Assembly: GCF_001579805.1 (NCBI RefSeq)
Contig: NZ_CP014546.1
Span: forward strand, 3,472,001-3,536,000
DNA: 64,000 nucleotides
From: Pseudomonas azotoformans
GTDB lineage: Bacteria > Pseudomonadota > Gammaproteobacteria > Pseudomonadales > Pseudomonadaceae
Direction of reading: 5' to 3'
Of this stretch, positions 31,618-40,588 are shown one piece after another (position 1 is the stretch's first letter; every line of letters begins with the position of its first letter). The notes below the pieces were generated by a model that was not told the DNA's origin, searched no databases, and worked only from the letters and a program-made list of their open reading frames with translations. The position numbers and the translations under genes were made by a program.

Positions 31618-31710
31618 CGACAAACGCACGAATTGATGCGGGGGCTGGCCGCCAGCGGGTCGGCCCGTATAATGCCGCCATCGCCACTGGTATGGATTAA
31701 CGGATTGCAT

Positions 31711-32736
31711 ATGACTGAACAGCGCCCTATTGCGGTCCTGGGAGGCGGAAGTTTTGGTACCGCCGTGGCAAACCTGCTGGCCGAGAACGGCCACGCTGTG
31801 CGCCAGTGGATGCGCGATCCCGAACAGGCCGAGGCCATTCGGGTGCACCGGGAAAATCCGCGTTACCTCAAAGGCATCAAGATTCATCCGGCGGTCGAGC
31901 CGGTCACCGACCTGCTGGAAACCCTCACAGCGTGCGACCTGTGCTTCGTCGCGCTACCCTCCAGCGCCTTGCGCTCGGTGCTGGCGCCCCACGCTGAGCG
32001 TCTGGCCGGCAAGCTGCTGGTCAGCCTGACCAAGGGCATCGAGGCGCAGACCTTCAAGCTGATGAGCGAAATCCTCGAAGAAATCGCTCCCCAGGCGCGC
32101 ATTGGCGTGCTGTCCGGGCCGAACCTGGCACGGGAAGTGGCCGAACACGCGCTGACCGCCACGGTGGTCGCCAGTGAAGATGAGGAACTCTGCGAACGTG
32201 TCCAGGCCGTATTGCATGGCCGCACGTTCCGCGTCTATGCCAGCAGCGACCGTTTTGGCGTCGAGCTCGGCGGTGCGCTGAAAAACGTCTACGCGATCAT
32301 CGCTGGCATGGCCGTCGCGCTGGGCATGGGCGAAAACACCAAGAGCATGCTGATCACCCGCGCCCTGGCCGAGATGACCCGCTTTGCGGTGAACCAGGGC
32401 GCCAACCCGATGACCTTCCTGGGGCTGGCGGGCGTGGGCGACTTGATCGTCACCTGCTCCTCGCCGAAAAGCCGCAATTACCAGGTCGGGTTTGCCCTCG
32501 GCCAGGGCCTGAGCCTGGAAGACGCAGTGACCCGCCTGGGCGAAGTGGCCGAAGGGGTCAATACCCTCAAGGTGCTCAAGGCCAAGGCCCAGGAAGTCGG
32601 CGTGTATATGCCGCTGGTCGCCGGGTTGCACGCGATCCTGTTTGAAGGGCGCACCTTGAACCAGGTCATCGAGTTGCTGATGCGTGCCGAGCCCAAGACC
32701 GATGTCGACTTTATTTCCACCAGTGGTTTCAACTGA
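31711..32736 (+). CDS. gpsA: Glycerol-3-phosphate dehydrogenase [NAD(P)+]
   Basis: Reduces dihydroxyacetone phosphate to sn-glycerol 3-phosphate for phospholipid synthesis, cytoplasmic. 341 residues from ATG 31711 ([20 protein letters not shown], the NAD-binding fold). The catalytic Lys is in [14 protein letters not shown], with a second family motif at [13 protein letters not shown]. An in-frame extension to 31633 lacks a ribosome site and is not part of the family. It is followed 10 bases later by a DUF4389 gene and sixA in one operon. Confidence 0.96.
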   Translation: MTEQRPIAVLGGGSFGTAVANLLAENGHAVRQWMRDPEQAEAIRVHRENPRYLKGIKIHPAVEPVTDLLETLTACDLCFVALPSSALRSVLAPHAERLAGKLLVSLTKGIEAQTFKLMSEILEEIAPQARIGVLSGPNLAREVAEHALTATVVASEDEELCERVQAVLHGRTFRVYASSDRFGVELGGALKNVYAIIAGMAVALGMGENTKSMLITRALAEMTRFAVNQGANPMTFLGLAGVGDLIVTCSSPKSRNYQVGFALGQGLSLEDAVTRLGEVAEGVNTLKVLKAKAQEVGVYMPLVAGLHAILFEGRTLNQVIELLMRAEPKTDVDFISTSGFN

Positions 32737-32746
32737 GGAACGCGTC

Positions 32747-33094
32747 ATGAACGATCCGAAAGCAGCCCCCAAGTACGAATCCATTGCCCTGCGCATCCTG
32801 TGGATGCTGGTGTTTGCCCTGGTGTGGCAAGTGGCGCAGTTCCTGCTCGGCGCGCTGGTGGTGGTGCAGCTGATCTACCGTCTGGTCTACAGCGCCCCGA
32901 ACCTGGGCCTGATGAACTTTGGTGACAGCCTCAGCCAGTTCCTGGCGCAGATCGGCCGCTTCGGCAGCTTCCACACTGAGCAGAAACCGTGGCCGTTCGC
33001 CGACTGGCCGACTCCGCGCGCACCCGAGGGCGAAGCCGCCCACAGCGTGCCGCCAGCGCCGCACCCGGTGCGTGATGAAGAGCCGAAACTGTGA
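32747..33094 (+). CDS. DUF4389 membrane protein
   Basis: 115 residues from ATG 32747, preceded by GAGGA. One long or two short hydrophobic segments (RILWMLVFALVWQVAQFLLGALVVVQLIY) lie near the N terminus, then a Pro-rich cytoplasmic tail. It matches the DUF4389 family, which is commonly next to gpsA and sixA in Pseudomonas. Function unknown. It overlaps sixA by four bases. Confidence 0.8.
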   Translation: MNDPKAAPKYESIALRILWMLVFALVWQVAQFLLGALVVVQLIYRLVYSAPNLGLMNFGDSLSQFLAQIGRFGSFHTEQKPWPFADWPTPRAPEGEAAHSVPPAPHPVRDEEPKL

Positions 33095-33540
33095 AGCTGT
33101 GGATCCTGCGCCACGGGGAGGCCGAAGGGCACGCGCGCACCGATGCCGAACGCAACCTCACCGAGCATGGCCGTGGCGAGGTGTTGCGCAGTGCTGCGCA
33201 CCTGATCGGTCAGCCCCTCAGCGCGATCATCGCCAGCCCCTATGTGCGGGCGCAGCAGACCGCACACCTGGTGCGTGAAGCGCTGGGCTTCGAGCCGGAG
33301 ATCCGCACCGTGCCGTGGCTGACCCCCGAGGGCAACCCGTTGCAGGTGCTGGAACAGCTCGACACCGATGACAATGTGTTGCTGGTCAGCCACCAGCCGT
33401 TGGTGGGCAGCCTGATCAGCTTTCTGCAGCACGGTCACCAGCGCCAGCCGGAGCCGATGCACACCGCCAGCCTGGCGGAACTGGAAGGGGATTTCCCGCT
33501 GGCGGGGCTGATGAGCCTGGTCAGCGTGAAGAATCCGTAG
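33091..33540 (+). CDS. sixA: Phosphohistidine phosphatase SixA
   Basis: Histidine-phosphatase-fold enzyme that dephosphorylates phosphohistidine, for example on Hpt domains or PTS proteins. 149 residues from GTG 33091, overlapping the previous stop (GTGA). Catalytic features are LRHGEAEGHA (nucleophilic His), SPYVRAQQTA and VSHQPLVGSL (second His). Last gene of the gpsA unit. Confidence 0.92.
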   Translation: MKLWILRHGEAEGHARTDAERNLTEHGRGEVLRSAAHLIGQPLSAIIASPYVRAQQTAHLVREALGFEPEIRTVPWLTPEGNPLQVLEQLDTDDNVLLVSHQPLVGSLISFLQHGHQRQPEPMHTASLAELEGDFPLAGLMSLVSVKNP

Positions 33541-33572
33541 GCTTTATCGCGGCTTTGTGTGTGCTATATAGT

Positions 33573-33594
33573 CAACCAAGCAAGTGCTTGGTTG
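33573..33594. promoter_or_regulatory. Perfect inverted repeat upstream of the acyl-CoA synthetase (candidate operator)
   Basis: CAACCAAGC-AAGT-GCTTGGTTG, 9-bp arms with a 4-base centre. It starts two bases after TATATA (33565-33570), which could be a -10 element, and 32 bases before the gene start. The size and position fit a TetR-family operator of the kind that controls fatty-acid degradation genes. Confidence 0.55.
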
Positions 33595-33625
33595 GCTATC
33601 GTCGGACCACAAAGGAGCGCGTCCC

Positions 33626-35275
33626 ATGCCCGTCGCTTTTCGTTTGCCGTTGCAGGTCTTCTTCGAACGTGAAGCGCGACATCCGCGCCAAACCTTTCTG
33701 GTGCAGCCGGTGGGGGGTGGCCAGGTGCAAAGCCTCACCTGGGGTGATGTCGGTCACCAGGCGCGCTGTGCCGCGCATTGGTTGCGCGCCCGGGAGCTGC
33801 CCCAGGGCTCGCACATCGCGCTGATTTCGAAAAATTGTGCGCACTGGATCATCGCCGACCTGGCGATCTGGATGGCCGGGCATGTCTCGGTGCCGCTGTA
33901 CCCCAACCTTACCGCCGACTCTGTCGCCCATGTGCTCACTCATTCCGAGGCTGCGCTGGTGTTTATCGGCAAGCTTGACGACTGGCCGGCCATGGCGCCC
34001 GGCGTGCCTGCGGATGTGCCGACCATCAGCCTGCCATTGTGCCCAGCGAGCGAGTTCGATTTCAGTTGGGCCGACCTGCAAGCCTGTGCACCGATCCAGG
34101 ATGACCCGGCGCCGGTCGCCTCGGACCTGGCGACCATCATTTATACCTCCGGCACTACCGGCCTGCCCAAGGGCGTGATGCACAGCTTCGGCGCGCTGGG
34201 GTTCGCCGCCACCCGTGGTACGGAGTTATTTGGCTTGGGCGAGGGCGACCGATTGCTGTCTTACCTGCCGCTGTGCCATGTGGCGGAACGGATGTTTGTG
34301 GAAATGGCCTCGATCTACACCGGGCAAACGGTATTTTTCGCCGAAAGCCTGGAAACCTTTCTGACAGACCTGCGTAGGGCGCGTCCGACCGCACTGTTTG
34401 GCGTGCCGCGCATCTGGACCAAGTTCCAGCTGGGCGTCTACGCCAAAATCCCCGCGAAACGCCTGGACACCTTGCTGTGCCTGCCCTTCATCGGCAAACG
34501 CGTGGGCCACAAGGTGCTCGCCGGGCTGGGGCTTGACGCGTTGCGTATCGCGCTTTCGGGAGCGGCGCCTGTGCCTGAGGCGTTGCTGCGCTGGTATCAA
34601 CGCCTGGGCCTGGATGTGCTTGAGGTGTATGGCATGACCGAAAGTTGCGGCTACTCCCATGTCTGCCGCCCCGACCAGCAGACCCTCGGCTGGATCGGCT
34701 TGCCGTGCCCCGGTGTGGAAGTGCACATCGACCCAGCGGGGGAAGTGCAGGTGCGCAGCGGCGCGACCATGCTCGGCTACTTCAAGGACCCGCAGAAAAC
34801 TGCCGAAACCATCACCGCCGACGGCTTCCTGCGCACGGGCGACAAAGGCGAGCAGGACGCCGAGGGGCGGCTGCGCCTGACCGGGCGACTCAAGGAAATC
34901 TTCAAGACCAGCAAAGGCAAATACGTGGCGCCGGCGCCGATTGAAAACCGCCTGGCCGAGCATGCGCGTATCGAGCAGGTGTGCGTGGTGGGCGAGGGAC
35001 TGATCGCGCCGATAGGCTTGTGCGTGTTATCGGCGGGTGGGGACGGCTTGCCAGCCCTGCGTGCCAGCCTGGAGCGCTGGTTGGAACAGGTCAACCAAGC
35101 GCTGGATAAGCATGAACACCTGCGCCAATTGGTGGTGGTCAAAGACAGTTGGGCGGTGGAAAACGGCTTTCTGACGCCGACCTTGAAGATCAAGCGCAAC
35201 GTGATCGAATCGGTTTACGGCGAATATTTCCAGACATGGAGCGAGCGTTCCGAAACCGTTCTGTGGCAGGATTAG
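33626..35275 (+). CDS. AMP-dependent long-chain acyl-CoA synthetase/ligase
   Basis: Activates a carboxylic acid, probably a long-chain fatty acid, to acyl-CoA through an acyl-adenylate. 549 residues from ATG 33626, with AAAGGAG at 33611-33617. Motifs: P-loop IIYTSGTTGLPKGVMHS, EVYGMTESCGYSH, the GYFKDPQKTAE-TGDKGEQD segment and the catalytic Lys region near LKIKRN. It lacks an N-terminal signal. The next gene, 31 bases on, is a hotdog thioesterase, a natural partner for recycling CoA. Confidence 0.9.
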   Translation: MPVAFRLPLQVFFEREARHPRQTFLVQPVGGGQVQSLTWGDVGHQARCAAHWLRARELPQGSHIALISKNCAHWIIADLAIWMAGHVSVPLYPNLTADSVAHVLTHSEAALVFIGKLDDWPAMAPGVPADVPTISLPLCPASEFDFSWADLQACAPIQDDPAPVASDLATIIYTSGTTGLPKGVMHSFGALGFAATRGTELFGLGEGDRLLSYLPLCHVAERMFVEMASIYTGQTVFFAESLETFLTDLRRARPTALFGVPRIWTKFQLGVYAKIPAKRLDTLLCLPFIGKRVGHKVLAGLGLDALRIALSGAAPVPEALLRWYQRLGLDVLEVYGMTESCGYSHVCRPDQQTLGWIGLPCPGVEVHIDPAGEVQVRSGATMLGYFKDPQKTAETITADGFLRTGDKGEQDAEGRLRLTGRLKEIFKTSKGKYVAPAPIENRLAEHARIEQVCVVGEGLIAPIGLCVLSAGGDGLPALRASLERWLEQVNQALDKHEHLRQLVVVKDSWAVENGFLTPTLKIKRNVIESVYGEYFQTWSERSETVLWQD

Positions 35276-35306
35276 GGCCGTAATAAAACCAATAAGGACA
35301 ATCCCC

Positions 35307-35750
35307 ATGAGCCTGTGGCGCACCCAACCGAATATCGACCAACTCAACGCGATCCAGAAAAACACCATCGGTGAACTGCTGGACATCCGTTTTGAACGCT
35401 TCGACGACGATTCCCTGACCGCGAGCATGGTGGTCGATCATCGCACCCATCAGCCCTACGGTTTGCTGCATGGCGGCGCCTCGGTGGTGTTGGCCGAGAG
35501 CGTAGGCTCCATGGCGGCCTATCTGTGTATCGACCCGAGCAAGTTTTATTGCGTGGGCCTGGAGGTCAACGCCAACCATCTGCGCGGTGTGCGCAGCGGG
35601 CGCGTGACGGCGGTGGCCAAGGCGATCCATATTGGCCGCACGACCCAGGTCTGGGACATCCGCCTGACCAGCGATGAGGGCAAGGCCAGTTGCGTGTCGC
35701 GCCTGACCATGGCCGTGGTGCCGCTGGGCGAGAACCCACCGGCGCGATAG
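35307..35750 (+). CDS. Hotdog fold thioesterase (YdiI/EntH-like)
   Basis: 147 residues. The signature PYGLLHGGASVVLAESVGSMAAY carries the catalytic Glu of the 4HBT-II/YdiI-MenI-EntH group, and GLEVNANHLRGVRSGRVTA the following strands. AAGGA lies before the ATG at 35307. Co-transcribed with the acyl-CoA synthetase, so likely hydrolyses the CoA ester made upstream. It is a third hotdog protein in the window, not closely similar to the pair at 16.4-17.3 kb. Confidence 0.88.
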   Translation: MSLWRTQPNIDQLNAIQKNTIGELLDIRFERFDDDSLTASMVVDHRTHQPYGLLHGGASVVLAESVGSMAAYLCIDPSKFYCVGLEVNANHLRGVRSGRVTAVAKAIHIGRTTQVWDIRLTSDEGKASCVSRLTMAVVPLGENPPAR

Positions 35751-35847
35751 GCGTGGCGTGAGTGTCATCATTCCTGGCAGTTACAGTCATTGCTGTGCCG
35801 GCCGGGCATGGTGACAATCAATCTCTGTTTTTGTAGATGGATCCGGT

Positions 35848-36651
35848 ATGTCGCAGCACGTGTTTTTTGCCCACGCCAATGGCTTCCCCTCGGCCACCTA
35901 CGGCAAGTTGTTCGCCGCCCTGGCCCCGGAATATGCGGTGGCTCACCTGCCGCAGCACGGTCACGACCCCAGGTTTCCGGTGGACGACAACTGGCAGAAC
36001 CTGGTGGACGAACTGATCCACCACCTGGAACAGCAACCGGAACCGGTGTGGGGCGTGGGCCATTCCCTCGGCGGCGTGTTGCACCTGCACGCGGCCATGC
36101 GTTGCCCGCAGTTGTATCGCGGCGTCGTCATGCTGGATTCGCCGGTGCTGACCCGCGCCGACCGTTGGGTGATCCGCGCGGCCAAGCGTTTCGGGTTTAT
36201 CGACCGCCTGACCCCGGCCGGGCGCACCCTGGGCCGTCGAGAAGAGTTCAGCGACCTGGACGCCGCGCGCAGCTATTTCGCCGGCAAGACCCTGTTCCGT
36301 GGCTTTGACCCCGAATGCTTCGACGCTTACCTGCAACACGGCCTGCTGCAAGTGGGTGATCGCCTGCGCCTGCGTTTCGATCCGGCCACCGAAATCAGCA
36401 TCTACCGTGGCGTGCCCCACACCAGCCCCGGCCAAGTGCGCCAGTTGAAGGTGCCACTGGCGGTGGTGCGCGGCCGGCAGAGCCGGGTGGTGATGCGTCA
36501 CCACGCCAGCGGCGTCGGGCGTCTGCCCATGGGCGAAATGCTCACCATGCCCGGCGGCCATATGTTCCCCCTTGAGCGCCCGCAGGACACCGCGACCTTG
36601 ATCAAGAACCTGTTCTCCCGCTGGGAAGCCCGTGAGCGCAATTGCGCATGA
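35848..36651 (+). CDS. Alpha/beta hydrolase (first of an overlapping pair)
   Basis: 267 residues. Nucleophile elbow VGHSLGGVLHL, oxyanion region FAHANGFPS near the N terminus and catalytic His in MPGGHMFPLERP. Cytoplasmic, no signal peptide. Substrate unknown. Its TGA overlaps the next hydrolase by four bases, so the two are translated together. Confidence 0.85.
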   Translation: MSQHVFFAHANGFPSATYGKLFAALAPEYAVAHLPQHGHDPRFPVDDNWQNLVDELIHHLEQQPEPVWGVGHSLGGVLHLHAAMRCPQLYRGVVMLDSPVLTRADRWVIRAAKRFGFIDRLTPAGRTLGRREEFSDLDAARSYFAGKTLFRGFDPECFDAYLQHGLLQVGDRLRLRFDPATEISIYRGVPHTSPGQVRQLKVPLAVVRGRQSRVVMRHHASGVGRLPMGEMLTMPGGHMFPLERPQDTATLIKNLFSRWEARERNCA

Positions 36652-37502
36652 GTGCACCGGTCGAAGAAGTGCGCCTGAGCCTGCCCCATATTGAACTGGC
36701 GGCCCATCTGTTCGGCCCCGAAGACGGTTTGCCGGTGATCGCCCTGCATGGCTGGCTGGACAACGCCAACAGCTTTGCGCGGCTGGCGCCAAAACTTCAG
36801 GGCCTGCGCATCGTTGCGCTGGATATGGCTGGGCACGGGCATTCGGCGCATCGTCCTACGGGTGCCGGTTATGCCTTGTGGGATTACGTCTTTGACGTGC
36901 TGCAAGTCGCTGAACAATTGGGCTGGAAACGTTTTGCATTACTTGGCCATTCCCTCGGCGCCATCGTGTCCCTGGTGCTGGCCGGTGCGTTGCCGGAGCG
37001 CGTGACACACCTGGGATTGATCGACGGTGTGATCCCGCCCACCGCCAGCGGCGAGAACGCCGCCGAGCGACTGGGCATGGCCTTGCAGGCGCAGTTGAAC
37101 CTGCAAGACAAGCGCAAGCCGGTCTACAACACCCTGGATCGAGCGGTCGAGGCTCGTATGAAAGGCGTGGTGGCGGTCAGTCGCGAAGCCGCCGAACTGC
37201 TGGCCCAGCGCGGTTTGATGCCGGTGCCGGGCGGTTACACCTGGCGTAGCGACAGCCGTTTGACCCTGGCCTCGCCGGTTCGCCTGACTGAGGAACAGGC
37301 GATGGCTTTCGTGCGACGCGTTAGTTGTCCTACCCAGTTGGTGGTCGCTGCCGACGGCATGTTGGCGAAACATTCCGAATTGCTTTCCCAGCTGCCCTTT
37401 ACGGTCACCACGCTGCCAGGCGGCCATCATTTACACCTGAATGATGAGTCCGGCGCGGTCCTTGTTGCAGACTGTTTCAATCGGTTCTTCTCCGCGCCTT
37501 GA
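36648..37502 (+). CDS. Alpha/beta hydrolase (second of an overlapping pair)
   Basis: 284 residues from ATG 36648 (ATGA overlap with the previous stop; a TTG two codons earlier is less likely). Elbow LLGHSLGAIVSL, oxyanion ALHGWLDNANSF and catalytic His in LPGGHHLHLND. Similar in kind to serine hydrolase-like (SERHL) and BioH-like enzymes. The pair heads toward the DUF4892 gene in the same direction. Confidence 0.86.
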   Translation: MSAPVEEVRLSLPHIELAAHLFGPEDGLPVIALHGWLDNANSFARLAPKLQGLRIVALDMAGHGHSAHRPTGAGYALWDYVFDVLQVAEQLGWKRFALLGHSLGAIVSLVLAGALPERVTHLGLIDGVIPPTASGENAAERLGMALQAQLNLQDKRKPVYNTLDRAVEARMKGVVAVSREAAELLAQRGLMPVPGGYTWRSDSRLTLASPVRLTEEQAMAFVRRVSCPTQLVVAADGMLAKHSELLSQLPFTVTTLPGGHHLHLNDESGAVLVADCFNRFFSAP

Positions 37503-37551
37503 CTTGGGGCGGTCAACTGCCGAGGCTGGGCGGATTGAAAGGGAGTCAACC

Positions 37552-37608
37552 ATGAACAAACTCAACACCGCTGCGACCTCCGATGGCCAGGGCTCGTTGA
37601 TCTTATGA
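37552..37608 (+). CDS. 18-codon upstream mini-ORF
   Basis: ATG 37552 to TGA 37606-37608 encodes MNKLNTAATSDGQGSLIL. GGGAG stands 6 bases before the ATG, a better ribosome site than the following gene has, and its stop overlaps the ATG of the DUF4892 gene (ATGA). This fits a leader ORF that couples translation into the next gene. The alternative is chance. Confidence 0.4.
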   Translation: MNKLNTAATSDGQGSLIL

Positions 37609-38423
37609 GCGTGCGTAACGGATGTATCCGTATCCTGGGCTTGAGCCTTTTGAGCCCACTGGTATTCGCCGCCGACGTACCGGGCAGCCAGGACCTGCCC
37701 ACCGTGGCCCGCCAGGTCGACTCGCAAATCGTCGACTACCGTCCCGCCGAAGAAAAAGAACGCATCTACCCCATGGGCGCGATCCGCAAGATCAGCGGCC
37801 AGTTGCGTTATGAAGGCCAGGCCACCGCCCGTGGCCAAACCACCGCCATCACCTATGAGCTGCCCGCCGAGCACAGCTCCAGCGCCGCGTTCAAGGCGAC
37901 GCGTGAAGCCTTGCAGGAGAAGGGCGCGCAGTTGTTGTTCTGGTGCCAGGCCCGCGATTGCGGTGAAAGCAGCCTGTGGGCCAATGAAGTGTTCGGCAAC
38001 GCCAAGCTGGTCGGTGCCGACGGGCAGCAGGAATACCTGCTGCTGCGCCTCGCCGCTCCCCAGGAAAACTCCCTGGTGGCGCTGTACGGCATCACCCGTG
38101 GCAACCGCCGCGCTTACCTGCACGTAGAACAGTTGGACGCCAACGCGCCGCTGGCCGACCTGCTACCCACCTCAGCGACCCTGCTGCGGGAATTGAAAAG
38201 CACCGGCGAGCTGGATTTTCCCGCATTGGGCGCAGAACCTGACGACACCTGGCTGACCCTGATTTCCCGTGGGCTGAACCTGGATGCCACGTTGCGCGTC
38301 AGCCTGACCGGCCCAACCGCCGAAGCCTGGCGCCAGGCGTTGGTCGACAAGGGCGTGCGCGCTGCACGCATGGAAACCGGCACAGGTGACGCCAAAGGCC
38401 TGCACCTGCATCTGATACGCTAG
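37605..38423 (+). CDS. DUF4892 family exported protein
   Basis: 272 residues. A signal peptide (MSVRNGCIRILGLSLLSPLVFA) points to the periplasm. The middle part, with YPMGAIRKISGQLRYEGQ and LLFWCQARDCGESSLWANEVFGNAKL, fits DUF4892, and the C-terminal ~70 residues look like an OmpA-like alpha/beta segment (LTLISRGLNLDATLRVSLTG). Function unknown. ATG 37605 has no ribosome site of its own; it overlaps the stop of the mini-ORF. Confidence 0.78.
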   Translation: MSVRNGCIRILGLSLLSPLVFAADVPGSQDLPTVARQVDSQIVDYRPAEEKERIYPMGAIRKISGQLRYEGQATARGQTTAITYELPAEHSSSAAFKATREALQEKGAQLLFWCQARDCGESSLWANEVFGNAKLVGADGQQEYLLLRLAAPQENSLVALYGITRGNRRAYLHVEQLDANAPLADLLPTSATLLRELKSTGELDFPALGAEPDDTWLTLISRGLNLDATLRVSLTGPTAEAWRQALVDKGVRAARMETGTGDAKGLHLHLIR

Positions 38424-38432
38424 GCGTAACAG

Positions 38433-38457
38433 GGCGAACGGACCCGCGCCGTTCGCC
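38433..38457 (+). terminator. Hairpin after the DUF4892 gene
   Basis: GGCGAACGG / CCGTTCGCC is a perfect 9-bp stem with a 7-base loop, starting 10 bases after the stop codon. No T-run follows, so it may terminate weakly or protect the 3' end. Confidence 0.5.
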
Positions 38458-38495
38458 TAAGCTGTCTTCCTACAGTCTTCCTTTCGAGATCCTAC

Positions 38496-39557
38496 ATGCT
38501 CAATAACGATCGCCTACTGGTGCAAATCCTGCTGCTGGTGCTGTTCGGTGCCAGCTTCTGGGTGATGGCGCCGTTCTGGTCGGCGCTGTTCTGGGGCGCG
38601 GTGCTGGCGTTTGCCAGTTGGCCGGTGATGCGCCTGCTGACCCGTTGGCTGGGCGGCCGGGAATCCCTGGCAGCGGGCATTCTGACGCTAGGCTGGATGT
38701 TGCTGGTGGCAGTGCCGCTGGTGTGGCTGGGCTTCAACCTGGCGGACCATGTGCGGGATGCCGTGGGCTTGATCAAGGATATTCAGGTCGACGGTTTGCC
38801 CGAGGCGCCGACGTGGCTCGGTTCGATCCCGTTCGTGGGCGAACGCCTGGTGGCGATGTGGGACAGCATCGACCAACAGGGCGCAGCCTTGATGGTCAGC
38901 ATCAAGCCCTATCTGGGGCAGGTGGGTAATTGGTTGCTGGCACGCAGCGCGCAGATCGGCGGCGGCATCCTTGAGCTGACGTTGAGCCTGGTGTTCGTGT
39001 TCTTCTTCTACCGGGATGGGCCGCGCCTGGCGGTCTTCGTACACCGCCTGCTGGAACGCTTGATCGGCGATCGCGCCGGCTATTACATCGAACTGGTGGC
39101 CGGCACCGTGCAACGGGTGGTCAACGGCGTGATCGGCACCGCCGCTGCCCAAGCGCTGTTGGCGTTGATCGGCTTCTGGATCGCCGGCGTGCCGGGGGCA
39201 TTGGTGCTGGGTATCGTCACCTTCCTGCTCAGCCTGATTCCCATGGGCCCACCGCTGGTGTGGATCCCGGCCACGGCCTGGCTGGCGTGGAAGGGTGATT
39301 ACACCTACGCGGTGTTCCTCGGCGTGTGGGGCACCTTCATCATCAGCGGCGTGGACAACGTGCTCAAGCCCTACCTGATCAGCCGTGGCGGCAACCTGCC
39401 GCTGGTGATCGTGTTGCTCGGCGTGTTCGGCGGTTTGATTGCGTTTGGGTTCATCGGCCTGTTTATCGGCCCGACCCTGCTGGCGGTGGCCTACAGCCTG
39501 CTGATGGATTGGAGTGCGACCCAGGCCCAAGGCCGTCGGGAAGACAAACCGCTTTAA
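38496..39557 (+). CDS. AI-2E family transporter (PerM/YdiK-like)
   Basis: 353 residues with about eight hydrophobic segments. The family pattern is clear: SLVFVFFFYRDGPRLAVFV in the middle and the C-terminal IVLLGVFGGLIAFGFIGLFIGPTLLAV. Members export diverse small molecules or act as Na+/H+ antiporters; the family name does not prove AI-2 transport. Its stop codon overlaps that of the convergent histidine kinase (shared TTAA, 39554-39557). Confidence 0.87.
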   Translation: MLNNDRLLVQILLLVLFGASFWVMAPFWSALFWGAVLAFASWPVMRLLTRWLGGRESLAAGILTLGWMLLVAVPLVWLGFNLADHVRDAVGLIKDIQVDGLPEAPTWLGSIPFVGERLVAMWDSIDQQGAALMVSIKPYLGQVGNWLLARSAQIGGGILELTLSLVFVFFFYRDGPRLAVFVHRLLERLIGDRAGYYIELVAGTVQRVVNGVIGTAAAQALLALIGFWIAGVPGALVLGIVTFLLSLIPMGPPLVWIPATAWLAWKGDYTYAVFLGVWGTFIISGVDNVLKPYLISRGGNLPLVIVLLGVFGGLIAFGFIGLFIGPTLLAVAYSLLMDWSATQAQGRREDKPL

Positions 39558-40588
39558 GCCCTGGGCAACCACATCACGGCGGTCAAGCCACCGCCGGGGG
39601 TTTCCTCCAGGTGCAGCCGACCGCCGAGGCGTTCGGCGGCTTCCTTGGAAATCGTCATGCCCAGGCCGACCCCGCCGGAGTTGCGATTGCGTGAACCTTC
39701 CAGCCGATAGAACGGCTCGAACACCGCCTCGCGCTTGTCGGCGGCAATGCCAGGGCCGTGATCGATCACGCGGATCACCAGGGCCTCGCGGCTGTCTGCC
39801 AACTCAATGCGTGCCGTACCGGCATAGCGCAGGGCATTGTCGATCAGGTTGTTGAGACACGAACGCAAGGCCATTGGCTGCACCTGCAGCGGCGCGCAGG
39901 TACCGGCGAATTGTACGTCGGAGCCTTGGTCCTGGGCGTTTTCGCTCATGGACTCGACCAACGCCTGCACGTCGAGCCAGTGCCGGGTTTCGCTGGTGCG
40001 TTGTTCATGCAGGTAGCTCAGGGTGGCGTCGAGCATGCCGATCATATCGTCCAGGTCCTGGCGCATCTGGCCTTGCAGCTTGGTGTCTTCGATCTGTTCC
40101 AGGCGCAGCTTGAGGCGCGAGAGCGGCGTGCGCAGGTCATGGGAGACCGCGCCGAGCATGCGCGCGCGTTGGCTGACCTGTTCGCGAATGCGCCGTTGCA
40201 TCAGGTTGAAGGTCGACGCGGCCTGCCGTGCCTCACGCGGTCCCGACTCGTCGAGGGGTGGGCTGTCGAGGTCCAGGCTCAGGCGCTCGGCGGCTTCGCT
40301 CAGGCGCTGGATCGGCCGGCTCAGCAGCTTGGCGCCGTACCAGGCGGCAATGATCAACGAGATGAACTGGAACGTCAGCGGCACCACCGGGCCGCCAAAC
40401 CACGGACGTTTGTGCTTGGGCAGGAGCTTCATCGTGCCGTCGGGCTGTTCGACAAAGGTTTCCTGGGGCGGCGGCGGGGGCGGGCCGTAATAACGAAACC
40501 AGGAGATCGCCAGCACGTGGGCCAGCACGATCGCCACCAGCAACACGCCAAACAGTCGACCGAACAGCGTGTTGAAGGTGTTGCGCAT
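39554..40588 (-). CDS. Sensor histidine kinase (EnvZ type)
   Basis: 344 residues from ATG 40588, which shares a base with the regulator's stop (TGATG). Order: transmembrane helix (~8-30), a short periplasmic loop of about 40 residues with a run of six prolines (YYGPPPPPPQE), second helix (~70-90), HAMP, HisKA with GAVSHDLRTPLSRL, HATPase with NLIDNALRYAG, DHGPGIA and GGVGLGMTIS. The tiny sensor suggests it senses the membrane or a partner. It pairs with the upstream OmpR-type regulator. Confidence 0.92.
   Translation of the reverse strand: MRNTFNTLFGRLFGVLLVAIVLAHVLAISWFRYYGPPPPPPQETFVEQPDGTMKLLPKHKRPWFGGPVVPLTFQFISLIIAAWYGAKLLSRPIQRLSEAAERLSLDLDSPPLDESGPREARQAASTFNLMQRRIREQVSQRARMLGAVSHDLRTPLSRLKLRLEQIEDTKLQGQMRQDLDDMIGMLDATLSYLHEQRTSETRHWLDVQALVESMSENAQDQGSDVQFAGTCAPLQVQPMALRSCLNNLIDNALRYAGTARIELADSREALVIRVIDHGPGIAADKREAVFEPFYRLEGSRNRNSGGVGLGMTISKEAAERLGGRLHLEETPGGGLTAVMWLPRA

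Noticed and set aside
33940..34140. Short open frames inside the acyl-CoA synthetase and other core genes
   Set aside because: They are out-of-frame or antisense shadows without ribosome sites or recognisable products.
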